A stretch of DNA of 7,292 nucleotides from an uncultured Rhodospirillales bacterium (GTDB lineage Bacteria > Pseudomonadota > Alphaproteobacteria > Acetobacterales > Acetobacteraceae): positions 1-7,292 of the forward strand of contig CAIYPH010000130.1 of NCBI GenBank assembly GCA_903928045.1, read 5' to 3'. Positions 1-7,281 of the stretch are shown here, piece by piece (within the stretch, counting starts at the first letter, position 1; each line of letters starts with the position of its first letter). A model generated the notes under the pieces. It searched no databases and was not told the origin of the DNA. It saw only the letters and a list, made by a program, of their open reading frames with translations. A program made the translations under genes and the position numbers.

Positions 1-28
1 CTTCTTTTTTTCAAAAAAGAAGCGCTTC
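1..28. repeat. T-run/A-run palindrome, terminator-like intergenic element
   Basis: Bases 1-10 (CTTCTTTTTT) are the exact reverse complement of bases 13-22 (AAAAAAGAAG), giving a perfect 10-bp stem around the two bases TC. The right end of this stem overlaps a second perfect 10-bp palindrome at 19-28 (GAAGCGCTTC), so GAAG at 19-22 could pair with CTTC at 1-4 or with CTTC at 25-28. This A/T block stands out sharply against the GC-rich surroundings. It may act as a terminator for a gene ending left of the window, or be a member of a dispersed repeat family. I recall similar elements between genes in Acetobacteraceae, but that is memory and not a search. The element may extend beyond the left edge. 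The symmetry is certain; the function is inferred. Confidence 0.6.
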
Positions 29-76
29 CGTCCCTCGCCTCCCCTCAAGCCGCCCGATGGCACGTAGCGCCGCGGC

Positions 77-84
77 AGGATAGG
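77..84 (+). promoter_or_regulatory. Ribosome binding site of tsaE
   Basis: The purine-rich AGGATAGG lies 9 bases before the ATG at 94 and is the only Shine-Dalgarno-like stretch in the leader. It supports that start. The reading frame stays open upstream to the window edge, but it holds no earlier ATG and runs through the A/T palindrome, so an earlier start is unlikely. I found no convincing -35/-10 promoter pair between 29 and 93. The promoter may lie to the left of the window or be too divergent to recognise. Confidence 0.5.
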
Positions 85-93
85 CTCATCGAT

Positions 94-525
94 ATGACCG
101 ACTCGACCGACCTGCCCGATCTCCCAGCGACGGAGGCCCTCGCCGCCCGCCTCGCCGCGCGGCTGCGCCGGGGGAATGTGGTGCTGCTGGAAGGCCCGCT
201 CGGAGCGGGAAAAACGGCCTTCGCCCGCGCCTTGCTGCGGGCGTTGGCGCGCGATCCGGCGCTGGAGGTGCCGAGCCCGACCTTCACCCTGGTGCAGAGC
301 TACGACACCCAAGTGGGCCCGGTGCACCACCTCGATCTCTGGCGCCTCACCGGCCCCTCGGCGCTCGATGAGCTGGGCTGGGACGACCTGCTGAACGACA
401 TCGTGCTGGTCGAATGGCCCGACCGGCTCGGCCCCTGGCGGCCGGCCAACGCCATCACGGTGACGCTCGCCCATGAAGGCGAGACCGCCCGCCGCGCCAA
501 CCTCGCGGGATGGGACGGCGCATGA
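94..525 (+). CDS. tsaE: tRNA threonylcarbamoyladenosine biosynthesis ATPase TsaE
   Basis: This 143-residue protein has the hallmarks of the TsaE (YjeE) family of small cytoplasmic P-loop ATPases. A Walker A motif GPLGAGKT lies at residues 34-41, the family motif SPTFTLVQSY at 61-70, HHLDLWRL at 78-85 with the conserved Asp81, and LVEWPDRL at 105-112 with Glu107-Trp108. The length is normal for the family (about 140-160). In known systems TsaE binds the TsaB-TsaD complex and its ATPase activity is needed for repeated cycles of t6A formation at position 37 of tRNAs reading ANN codons; it is usually essential in bacteria. The start at 94 has a ribosome binding site and places the P-loop where expected. 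The stop TGA (523-525) overlaps the addB start in ATGA, which suggests coupled translation. In many alphaproteobacteria a kinase and a nucleotidyltransferase gene follow tsaE; here addB follows directly. Confidence 0.96.
   Translation: MTDSTDLPDLPATEALAARLAARLRRGNVVLLEGPLGAGKTAFARALLRALARDPALEVPSPTFTLVQSYDTQVGPVHHLDLWRLTGPSALDELGWDDLLNDIVLVEWPDRLGPWRPANAITVTLAHEGETARRANLAGWDGA
512..515 (+). promoter_or_regulatory. Ribosome binding site that decides the addB start
   Basis: Two in-frame ATG codons are possible for addB, at 510 and 522. GGGA at 512-515 sits 6 bases before the ATG at 522, while the ATG at 510 has only a GCGGG directly against it and no proper spacing. The ATG at 522 also forms the ATGA overlap with the tsaE stop, the same arrangement as at the addB-addA junction. 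I therefore prefer 522, giving a protein that begins MNLASLPPGAP. Confidence 0.5.
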
Positions 526-3458
526 ACCTCGCCTCCCTGCCGCCCGGCGCGCCCTTTCTCGACGAGGTGGCGCGGCTCTGGCTCGATCGCTTCGGCGCTG
601 ACCCGCTGGCCCGCGGCCTCATCCTGCTGCCCACCCGACGCGCCGCCAGGGCGCTCGCCGAGGCCTTCCTGCGCGCCACCGACGGAAAGCCGCTGCTGCT
701 GCCCCGCATCACCGCGCTCGGCGCCATCGACGAGGCTCCGCTGGCGCTCTCCGGGGCGCTTGACCTGCCCCCCGCCGTGCCGCCCGCCCGCCGCCTCGCC
801 GCGCTGTCGGCGCTGATCCTCAAGCTGCCGGTCGCCGAAGGCGGCGTGCCGACCGCCGATCGCGCTTGGATGCTGGCGCAGGAACTCGCGGGCCTGATGG
901 ACGAGGCGGAGCGCATGGAGCTCGACCTCCCCGGCGCGCTGGACCGCGCGGCCGATACCGAGCACGCCGCCCATTGGCAGCGCACCCTGCAATTCCTCGC
1001 CATCGTCACCCGCGCCTGGCCGGACTGGCTGGCGGCGAACGGCATGGCCAACCCCGCCGCCCGCCAGGTGGCGCTGCTGCACGCCCAGGCGCGGGAATGG
1101 CAGGACAATGCCCCCGCCGAACCTATCTGGATCGCCGGCACCACCGCCGGCATCCCCGCCGTGGCCCGGCTGCTGAAGGTGGTCGCCGGCCTCCCGCATG
1201 GGCTGGTGCTGCTCCCCGGCCTCGACCACGCCATGCCCGACGACGCCTGGGACGACGTCGGCGACAGCCACCCCCAAGGCGGGCTGAAGGCCCTGCTGGC
1301 CGGGCTCGGCGCCGCGCGGGGGGATGTGACGCTGCTCGCCGAAACCCCGGCGCGCGCCCAACTCCTGGCCACCGCTTTGCTGCCCGCCACCGCCCTTCAC
1401 ACCTGGCGCGATACCGCCCCGCCCCCGCCCGCCGGGCTGCTGCGCCTGGAGGCGGCCGACGCCCAGGAGGAAGCGGCCGCCATCGCGCTGATCCTGCGCG
1501 ATACGCTGGAAACCCCGGGCCAGCGCGCCGCGCTGATCACGCCGGATCGTGCGCTCGCCCGCCGGGTGACGGCGGAGCTGCTGCGCTGGGGCGTGGTGGC
1601 CGATGACAGCGCCGGCGAGCCGCTGGCGGAGACGCCGCCCGCGGTGTTCCTCCGCCTGCTCGCCGATGCGGCGGTGGGCGGCTTCGCCCCGGTGGCGCTG
1701 CTGGCCCTGCTGAAACACCCGCTCGCCGCCGCCGGAATGCCGCCGGCCACCTGCCGCCGCCTCGCCCGCGCTTTGGAGGTCGCCGTGCTGCGCGGCCCGA
1801 AGCCGGCGCCGGGGCTGATCCCCCTGCGCCGGGTGATCGAGGGCAAAGACCCCCCGGCGCTGGCCGAATTGCTGGCCGCCCTCGAATCCGCCTGCGAACC
1901 GATCATGCGCATCACGGCCAGCGCCCGCGCCGCGCCCGCCGACCTGCTGACCGGCCTGATCGAGGCGGCCGAGGCGCTGGCCGCGACCGACGAAGAGCAA
2001 GGCGCGGCCCGGCTCTGGGCGCAAGAGGAGGGCGAGGCCCTCGCCACCGCCCTTTCCGACGCGCTCGACGCCTTCACCCTGCTGCCCGAGCAGCCCCGCA
2101 CCACCCTGCCTGGCCTGCTCGACGCCATTCTGGACGGCATCGCGGTGCGCAGCCGCCGGGCCCTGCGCGGGCGCGAGGCGGCGTCCGAGCACCCCCGCGT
2201 CTTCATCTGGGGCCTGCTGGAGGCGCGGCTGCAATCGGTCGATGTCGCCGTGCTCGGCGGCCTCGCCGAGGGCGTCTGGCCGCCGGCGACCGACCCCGGC
2301 CCCTGGCTCTCCCGCCCCATGGCCCGCAAGGCCGGGCTGCCGAGCCCGGAGGAGCGGATCGGCCAGGCCGCGCATGATTTCGTCATGGCCGCCTGTTCCG
2401 CCCCCGTCGTGGTGCTGTCCTGCCCCAGACGGCGGGACGGGGCGCCGTGCGTGCCGGCACGCTGGCTGGTGCGGCTCGATGCCATGCTGGCCGGCGCCAG
2501 GGCCCGGCTCGACCACCACCCGGCCGCCGCATGGGCCCGCCTGCTCGACCAGCCCGCCGGGCCACCGCGCCCGGTCCCTCCTCCGGCGCCCCGCCCGCCC
2601 CTCGCCCTGCGCCCCCGCCGCCTCAGCGTCACCGAGGTGCAGACCTGGCTCGAGGACCCCTACGCCATCTACGCCCGTCATGTGCTGCACCTCAAAAAGC
2701 TCAAGCCGCTGGAAGAGGAAACCGACGCCGCCGACTACGGCACCCTCGTGCATGACGGTATGCGCCGCTTCCTGGACGAATACGGCGCGACCTGGCCGCC
2801 CAACGCCGCCGCCGAACTCCGTGTGGCGATGAACCAGGCGCTGGAACATGCCGGGCTGCGCCGTGCGCTGGCGGAATGGTGGGCCCCGCGCCTCGCCCGC
2901 ATCGCCGACTGGGTGGCCGAGGAGGAGGTCCGCCGGCGGTCCCTGAGCCGCCCGCTGGCCATCGAGACCGAGCAATCCGGCCGTTTGCTGCTGGACGACG
3001 CATCCTTCGAACTGCGCGGCCGCGCCGACCGCATCGAGCGGCGCGAGGACGGACGGCTCGCGATTTTCGACTACAAAACCGGCAAGCCCCCCGGCCAGAA
3101 ACAGGTCGATGCCGGCTTCGCGCCGCAACTCCCGCTGGAGGCCGCGATGGCGGCTTCCGGCGCCTTCGGGCAGGCGATCGCGGGCGCGGCGGCCGAGCTG
3201 GTCTACTGGCACCTCAGCGGCGGCTATGAGCCCGGCAAGGTCTACACCTTGTTCGACGGCAAGCCTGAACTGGTCGAAGCCGGCGCGGCGGCGGCGCTGG
3301 ACAACCTCCGCGGCCTCATCGCCGCCTATGACGACCCCGACCGCGCCTACCTCGCCCAGCCGCATCCCGGCCGCGCGCCGCGCTTCGCCGACTATGCCCA
3401 GCTCGCCCGCGTCGCCGAATGGAGCGCCGCCGGCGAAGAGGCGGAGGAGGAGCCATGA
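522..3458 (+). CDS. addB: Double-strand break repair protein AddB, alphaproteobacterial type
   Basis: AddB is the partner of AddA in the helicase-nuclease that resects double-strand ends for RecA. The 978-residue length suits the alphaproteobacterial family. The N-terminus has PPGAPFLD where Bacillus AddB carries a Walker A P-loop, followed by LILLPTRRAARALAEAFL, so this half is probably a scaffold without ATPase activity. The middle has the family block VFIWGLLEARL (from residue 560), GGLAEGVWP (579-587), then WLSRPMARKAGLPSPEERIG. A proline-rich linker (about 676-700) leads to a RecB/Cas4-type nuclease domain with GTLVH (His744), GRADRI (Asp836), DYKTG (Asp850, Lys852) and Gln869-Leu870, so the nuclease looks intact. 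No cysteine occurs from residue 702 to the end, and Asp712 (in EDPYAIY) stands where Bacillus AddB has its first iron-sulfur cysteine. The ATG at 510 would add four residues. It overlaps tsaE and addA by four bases each. Confidence 0.95.
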   Translation: MNLASLPPGAPFLDEVARLWLDRFGADPLARGLILLPTRRAARALAEAFLRATDGKPLLLPRITALGAIDEAPLALSGALDLPPAVPPARRLAALSALILKLPVAEGGVPTADRAWMLAQELAGLMDEAERMELDLPGALDRAADTEHAAHWQRTLQFLAIVTRAWPDWLAANGMANPAARQVALLHAQAREWQDNAPAEPIWIAGTTAGIPAVARLLKVVAGLPHGLVLLPGLDHAMPDDAWDDVGDSHPQGGLKALLAGLGAARGDVTLLAETPARAQLLATALLPATALHTWRDTAPPPPAGLLRLEAADAQEEAAAIALILRDTLETPGQRAALITPDRALARRVTAELLRWGVVADDSAGEPLAETPPAVFLRLLADAAVGGFAPVALLALLKHPLAAAGMPPATCRRLARALEVAVLRGPKPAPGLIPLRRVIEGKDPPALAELLAALESACEPIMRITASARAAPADLLTGLIEAAEALAATDEEQGAARLWAQEEGEALATALSDALDAFTLLPEQPRTTLPGLLDAILDGIAVRSRRALRGREAASEHPRVFIWGLLEARLQSVDVAVLGGLAEGVWPPATDPGPWLSRPMARKAGLPSPEERIGQAAHDFVMAACSAPVVVLSCPRRRDGAPCVPARWLVRLDAMLAGARARLDHHPAAAWARLLDQPAGPPRPVPPPAPRPPLALRPRRLSVTEVQTWLEDPYAIYARHVLHLKKLKPLEEETDAADYGTLVHDGMRRFLDEYGATWPPNAAAELRVAMNQALEHAGLRRALAEWWAPRLARIADWVAEEEVRRRSLSRPLAIETEQSGRLLLDDASFELRGRADRIERREDGRLAIFDYKTGKPPGQKQVDAGFAPQLPLEAAMAASGAFGQAIAGAAAELVYWHLSGGYEPGKVYTLFDGKPELVEAGAAAALDNLRGLIAAYDDPDRAYLAQPHPGRAPRFADYAQLARVAEWSAAGEEAEEEP
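3443..3452 (+). promoter_or_regulatory. Strong ribosome binding site that decides the addA start
   Basis: GGAGGAGGAG lies inside the last codons of addB and ends 2 bases before the ATG at 3455; its central GGAGG copies have near-optimal spacing of roughly 5-8 bases. An in-frame ATG at 3419 would add 12 residues, mostly Arg and Gly, that are only the frame-shifted reading of the addB tail and this purine run. The start at 3455 forms an ATGA overlap with the addB stop and is preferred. This is the best Shine-Dalgarno sequence in the window, which fits AddA being made together with AddB. Confidence 0.75.
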
Positions 3459-6400
3459 GCGGCTCGGCCCGCGCGCGCGCTCAAGCGGCCCAGCGCACCG
3501 CCTCCAATCCCGCGGTCTCCGCCTTCGTCGCCGCCTCGGCCGGCTCGGGCAAAACCAAGCTGCTGACCGACCGGCTGCTGCGCCTCATGCTGGCCGGCGC
3601 CGCGCCGGGGCGCATCCAGTGCCTCACCTACACCAAGGCGGCGGCGGCCGAGATGTCGCTGCGGCTGCAAAAAATGCTCGGCGAGTGGGTCACACTCGAT
3701 GACCCGACGCTCGACCACCGCCTCACCGATCTCGACATCGCGCCCAGTGTGGCGCTGCGCTCCAAGGCGCGCGCCTTGTTCGCCGAGGTGCTGGACCTGC
3801 CCGGCGGCATGCGGATCGGCACCATCCACGCCTTCTGCCAGTCCCTGCTGCGCCGCTTCCCGCTGGAGGCGGCGCTGTCGCCGCATTTCCGCCTGGTCGA
3901 CGAGCTGGAATCCCGCAATGCCCTCGCCGCCGCCCAGGAGACCATGCTCGAAGAGGCGCATACCGCGGAACGCCGCGCCGCCTTGCTCGCCCTGGCCGGC
4001 CTCGCCACCGCCGGGGGGTTCGGCAAGCTGGTGCGCGAACTGGTGCCGCATGGTCCGCGCCTCACCGCCGATCGCGCCGCCCTCTCCCGCGCCCTCGGGG
4101 TGGCCGCCCGCACCGAGGCGGAGGTGATCGAGGCCGCGGTGTTCTGGCAAGGCGAGGGGCAGGTCCGCCGCGCCGCCCAGGGCGCCGCGCGTGACGGATC
4201 GCCGACGGTGCGCGACCGGGCCGAGGCGATGCTGGGCTACCTCTCCATCCCCGGCGAGGAGCGCGCCGAGAACTGGGAGGAGTGGCGCACGCTGTTCCTC
4301 CTTGGCGACGGCAAGCCGCGCGGCCCGGGGGTGTTCGCCAACAAGAAGCTCGCGGACGCCCATCCCGGCCTGCACGAGGTGTTCCTCGCCGAGCAGCAGC
4401 GGGTCTGGCAGGTCGAGGATGATCGCCGCGCCGTGCGCATCGGCGACGTCTCGGCGGCCCTGGCGCGGCTCGCCCGCCCCGTGGTGGATCTCTACGCCGG
4501 CGCCAAGGAGGCCAGCGGGCAGCTCGACTATGACGACCTGATCGGCCGCACCGCCGCCCTGCTGGTCGATCCCGGCGCGGCCTGGGTGCTCTACAAGCTC
4601 GATGGCGGGCTCGATCACCTCCTGCTCGACGAGGTGCAGGACACCGCACCTGCGCAATGGCGCATCGCCGGCGCGCTGACCGCGGAGTTCTTCGCTGGCA
4701 GCGGCGCGCGGGAGGCGGGCGAGGCGCCGCGCCGCAGCGTCTTCGCGGTGGGCGATCGCAAGCAGTCGATCTACGGCTTCCAGGGCGCCGACCCCGACCA
4801 GTTCGAGTTCTGGCGCGACCGCATGCGCCGCGAGGTGAAGGCCAGCGGGGCCGCGTGGGAGGATGTCACGCTCGACGTGTCGTTCCGCTCCACCGCCCCG
4901 GTGCTGGGCCTGGTGGACGCGGTATTCGCCCAGCCCGCGGCCGCCGCCGGGGTGACCGACGGCGCGCCGCTTTGCCACGTGCCCGATCGCGCCGGTTTCG
5001 CCGGCCGGGTGGAACTCTGGCCGCCGGTGCCGGCCGCAGCCCTGCCGGACACCGCGCCCTGGGCGGTGCCGGAGCGCAACGAGGGCGCCAAGGGGGCGGT
5101 GGAGCTGCTGGCCGAGGGCGTCGCCGCCTGGATCGCGGCGCGTGTTGGCCATGAGCGGCTGGAGAGTCAGGGCCGGCTGCTCGCGGCCGGCGATGTACTG
5201 GTCCTCGTGCGTCGGCGCAGTGAATTCGCGCGCGCCTTGGTTCGCGCGCTGAAGGACCGCAAAGTTCCGGTCGCCGGGCTCGATCGCATGGTGCTGACCG
5301 ATCAGCCGGCGGTGGCGGACCTGCTCACCCTCTGCGACGCCCTCCTGCTGCCGGAGGACGATCTCTCCTTCGCCGCCGTGCTGACCAGCCCGCTCGGCGG
5401 GCTCGGCGATGACGACCTGATCGCGCTCGCGCCCCATCGCGACGGCTCCCTGTGGGGCGAACTGCGCCGCCGCGCCGGGGAGCGGCCGGAATGGCAAGCG
5501 GCGCGGGCGTTCTTCGCCGCCCTGCTCGCGCGTGTCGACTACGCCGCCCCCCATGCCCTTCTCGTTGAGGCGCTCGGGCCGCTCGGCGGGCGGGCGAAAC
5601 TGTTCGCGCGCCTCGGCCCCGAGGCCGCCGAGCCGGTCGACGAGCTGCTGAGCGCGGCGCTGAGCTATGGCGCGCTGCATCCGCCCTCGCTGCAAGGCTT
5701 CGTCCACTGGCTCCGTCGCTCCGGCGCCGAGGTGAAGCGCGAGGCCGAGGGGGCCGGCAGCCTGGTGCGGATCATGACCGTGCATGGCGCGAAAGGGCTG
5801 CAGGCGCCCGTCGTGATCCTCCCCGACACCACCGGCCTGCCACTCGATGACGAGCGCATCCTGTGGGCGGATGATCCCGCCGGCGGCGCGCCGGTCGCCC
5901 TGTGGTCACCGCTCAAGGCGCTCCGTTCCGGCGCCGTCGAGGACCTGCGCCAGAAGGCGGAGGCACGGCGGATGGCCGAATATAACCGCCTGCTCTACGT
6001 CGCGCTCACCCGCGCCGAGGACCGGCTGGTGATCTGCGGCTGGGAGACCAGGAAGAAGCGCTCCCCCGCGTGCTGGTACGACCTGGTGCAGGCCGGCTTC
6101 GCTGCGCTGGGGGCGGTTTCGATGCCCTTCGATGGCGGCTGGCCCGGCGAAATGCTGGTGCATGACTGCGCCCAGACCGTCGACCCCAAACCGGCCCGCC
6201 AAAGCGAGGCTCCGATCGAGTCCGCCTTGCCGGAGTGGGCGGGCGGGGCGCCGTGCTGGCAGCCCGCCGCGGTGCCGGCCGAACCCGCGATGCCGAGCCC
6301 GCTGGCACCGAGCCGCCCGGAGAATGCCGGGCTCGGCGCCGTGCCCGCCGCGATGTCTCCCCTCGCCGCGCGCGACTCGGCCGGGCTGCGCTTCCGCCGC

Positions 6401-6898
6401 GGCCAGCTGATCCACGCGCTGTTGCAGCACCTTCCCGCCGTTCCCCCCGCCGACCGGGCGGAGGCCGCCACGCGCTTCCTCGCCCGCCCCGGCCATGGGC
6501 TTGATCCCGCGGATATCGGCACCGTCACCTCCGAGGTGCTGGCGGTGCTGGACGACCCCTCGCTGGCCCCGCTGTTCGGCCCGGCCGGGCGGGCCGAGGT
6601 GCCGCTGACCGGGCTGATCGACAACCAGATCGTCGGCGGCGTGGTGGATCGCCTCGCTGTGCTCGACGATCGCGTGCTGATCGCCGACTACAAGACCAAC
6701 CGTGCCCCCCCGGCCTCCGTCTCCCGCGTGCCGGTGCTGTATCTGCGTCAGATGGCGGCCTATCGCGCCGTGCTGCGCGCCGCCTTCCCCGGCCGCGCGG
6801 TCGACTGCGTTCTGGTCTGGACGTCCGACGCGCACGCAATGCCGCTTCCCTCGGCGCTGCTGGACCGGCATGCTCCCGGCGCAGAGGCCGCCGCTTGA
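3455..6898 (+). CDS. addA: Double-strand break repair helicase-nuclease subunit AddA
   Basis: AddA is the motor and second nuclease of the AddAB complex, which unwinds and cuts DNA from broken ends to give RecA a 3' single strand. The 1147-residue protein shows the UvrD/Rep superfamily 1 helicase motifs in order: Walker A ASAGSGKT (27-34, Lys33), motif Ia CLTYTKAAAAEM (56-67), Walker B DEVQD (392-396), motif III VGDRKQSIYGFQGAD (432-446), motif IV DVSFRS (474-479, Arg478), motif V TVHGAKGLQAP (775-785) and motif VI YVALTRAEDRL (848-858, Arg853). A Pro/Ala-rich tether (about 926-975) leads to the C-terminal PD-(D/E)XK nuclease: His987 in GQLIH, Asp1065 in VVDRL, DYKT (Asp1078, Lys1080) and QMAAY (Gln1099, Tyr1103). 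Every catalytic motif I looked for is present, so helicase and nuclease should both be active. It is coupled to addB by ATGA. RecB is the closest alternative, but the AddB partner and the motif wording favour AddA. Confidence 0.97.
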   Translation: MSGSARARAQAAQRTASNPAVSAFVAASAGSGKTKLLTDRLLRLMLAGAAPGRIQCLTYTKAAAAEMSLRLQKMLGEWVTLDDPTLDHRLTDLDIAPSVALRSKARALFAEVLDLPGGMRIGTIHAFCQSLLRRFPLEAALSPHFRLVDELESRNALAAAQETMLEEAHTAERRAALLALAGLATAGGFGKLVRELVPHGPRLTADRAALSRALGVAARTEAEVIEAAVFWQGEGQVRRAAQGAARDGSPTVRDRAEAMLGYLSIPGEERAENWEEWRTLFLLGDGKPRGPGVFANKKLADAHPGLHEVFLAEQQRVWQVEDDRRAVRIGDVSAALARLARPVVDLYAGAKEASGQLDYDDLIGRTAALLVDPGAAWVLYKLDGGLDHLLLDEVQDTAPAQWRIAGALTAEFFAGSGAREAGEAPRRSVFAVGDRKQSIYGFQGADPDQFEFWRDRMRREVKASGAAWEDVTLDVSFRSTAPVLGLVDAVFAQPAAAAGVTDGAPLCHVPDRAGFAGRVELWPPVPAAALPDTAPWAVPERNEGAKGAVELLAEGVAAWIAARVGHERLESQGRLLAAGDVLVLVRRRSEFARALVRALKDRKVPVAGLDRMVLTDQPAVADLLTLCDALLLPEDDLSFAAVLTSPLGGLGDDDLIALAPHRDGSLWGELRRRAGERPEWQAARAFFAALLARVDYAAPHALLVEALGPLGGRAKLFARLGPEAAEPVDELLSAALSYGALHPPSLQGFVHWLRRSGAEVKREAEGAGSLVRIMTVHGAKGLQAPVVILPDTTGLPLDDERILWADDPAGGAPVALWSPLKALRSGAVEDLRQKAEARRMAEYNRLLYVALTRAEDRLVICGWETRKKRSPACWYDLVQAGFAALGAVSMPFDGGWPGEMLVHDCAQTVDPKPARQSEAPIESALPEWAGGAPCWQPAAVPAEPAMPSPLAPSRPENAGLGAVPAAMSPLAARDSAGLRFRRGQLIHALLQHLPAVPPADRAEAATRFLARPGHGLDPADIGTVTSEVLAVLDDPSLAPLFGPAGRAEVPLTGLIDNQIVGGVVDRLAVLDDRVLIADYKTNRAPPASVSRVPVLYLRQMAAYRAVLRAAFPGRAVDCVLVWTSDAHAMPLPSALLDRHAPGAEAAA

Positions 6899-6954
6899 TG
6901 GCCGGCCCGACCGACCCAATCTGATTTTCACGTTTTGCCAAGAAAGGCCCCGCC
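6899..6954 (+). promoter_or_regulatory. addA-trxA spacer: A/T-richer leader and trxA ribosome binding site
   Basis: This 56-base gap is the only true spacer between genes in the window. Bases 6918-6946 are clearly richer in A and T than the surroundings, with short T runs, as expected of a promoter or untranslated leader, but I could not place a convincing -35/-10 pair. AAAGG at 6943-6947 is 7 bases before the trxA ATG and is the likely ribosome binding site. No strong hairpin followed by a T run is visible, so read-through from addA into trxA is possible. Because thioredoxin is generally needed in far larger amounts than AddAB, a separate promoter here is likely, but this is inference. Confidence 0.35.
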
Positions 6955-7281
6955 ATGAGCGAGAACACCAAGCCGGTTACCGATGACAGCTTCGCCGCCG
7001 ACGTGCTGAAGGCCGATGGCCCGGTGCTGGTCGATTTCTGGGCCGAATGGTGCGGCCCCTGCCGCGCCATCGCCCCGGCGCTGGAAGAGATCGGCGCCGA
7101 ATACAAGGGCAAGCTGACCGTCGCCAAGGTCAACATCGACGAAAACCCGATGACGCCGAACCAGTATGGCGTGCGCGGCATCCCCACCATGATCCTGTTC
7201 AAGGACGGCAAGGCGGTCGCCACCAAGGTCGGCGCGGCGCCGAAGAGCGTGCTGAAGGATTGGGTCGCCGGGGCGCTTTAA
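6955..7281 (+). CDS. trxA: Thioredoxin
   Basis: This 108-residue protein is a complete classical thioredoxin, a cytoplasmic protein that reduces disulfides in target enzymes such as ribonucleotide reductase and is itself recharged by thioredoxin reductase. The active site WCGPC is at residues 32-36 (Cys33, Cys36), the buried acidic residue is Asp27 in VDFWAEW, and the cis-proline is Pro77 in RGIPTMILF. The C-terminal KDGK and the following glycine of KVGAAP match the family. There is no signal peptide or membrane segment, so it is not a periplasmic or tethered thioredoxin-like protein. The start is supported by AAAGG 7 bases upstream and the family's usual length of about 105-110. Its place directly after addA is typical of many alphaproteobacteria. 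The stop is TAA at 7279-7281, and the remaining 11 bases show no terminator. Confidence 0.97.
   Translation: MSENTKPVTDDSFAADVLKADGPVLVDFWAEWCGPCRAIAPALEEIGAEYKGKLTVAKVNIDENPMTPNQYGVRGIPTMILFKDGKAVATKVGAAPKSVLKDWVAGAL

Noticed and set aside
2547..2624. Pro-rich low-complexity stretch in AddB, considered as a possible frameshift or repeat expansion
   Set aside because: The frame continues cleanly into the nuclease domain, and a flexible linker is expected between the helicase-like and nuclease parts of AddB.
300..3365. An uninterrupted minus-strand reading frame of about 1,021 codons opposite tsaE and addB
   Set aside because: It is the mirror of genuine high-GC coding sequence: the translation is dominated by Gly, Arg, Gln and Ala with no recognisable motif, while the plus strand encodes well-supported AddB throughout.
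3419..3454. Upstream ATG giving AddA 12 extra N-terminal residues
   Set aside because: The extra residues are an Arg/Gly run read from the addB tail and the ribosome binding site; the ATG at 3455 has the correctly spaced GGAGG and the ATGA overlap.
3392..5785. A minus-strand reading frame of about 797 codons opposite addA
   Set aside because: Same cause: low-complexity composition, no domain motifs, and the plus strand carries the AddA helicase motifs across the whole stretch.
5795..5806. Gln783 in AddA motif V (GLQAP) where RecB-like helicases often have Glu
   Set aside because: I recall this Gln in other alphaproteobacterial AddA proteins, and all catalytic residues around it are intact, so it is not evidence of inactivation.
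6895..6923. TTGATG and AATCTG spaced 17 bases apart as a trxA promoter
   Set aside because: The second hexamer matches the -10 consensus at only two of six positions, so it is not distinguishable from chance.
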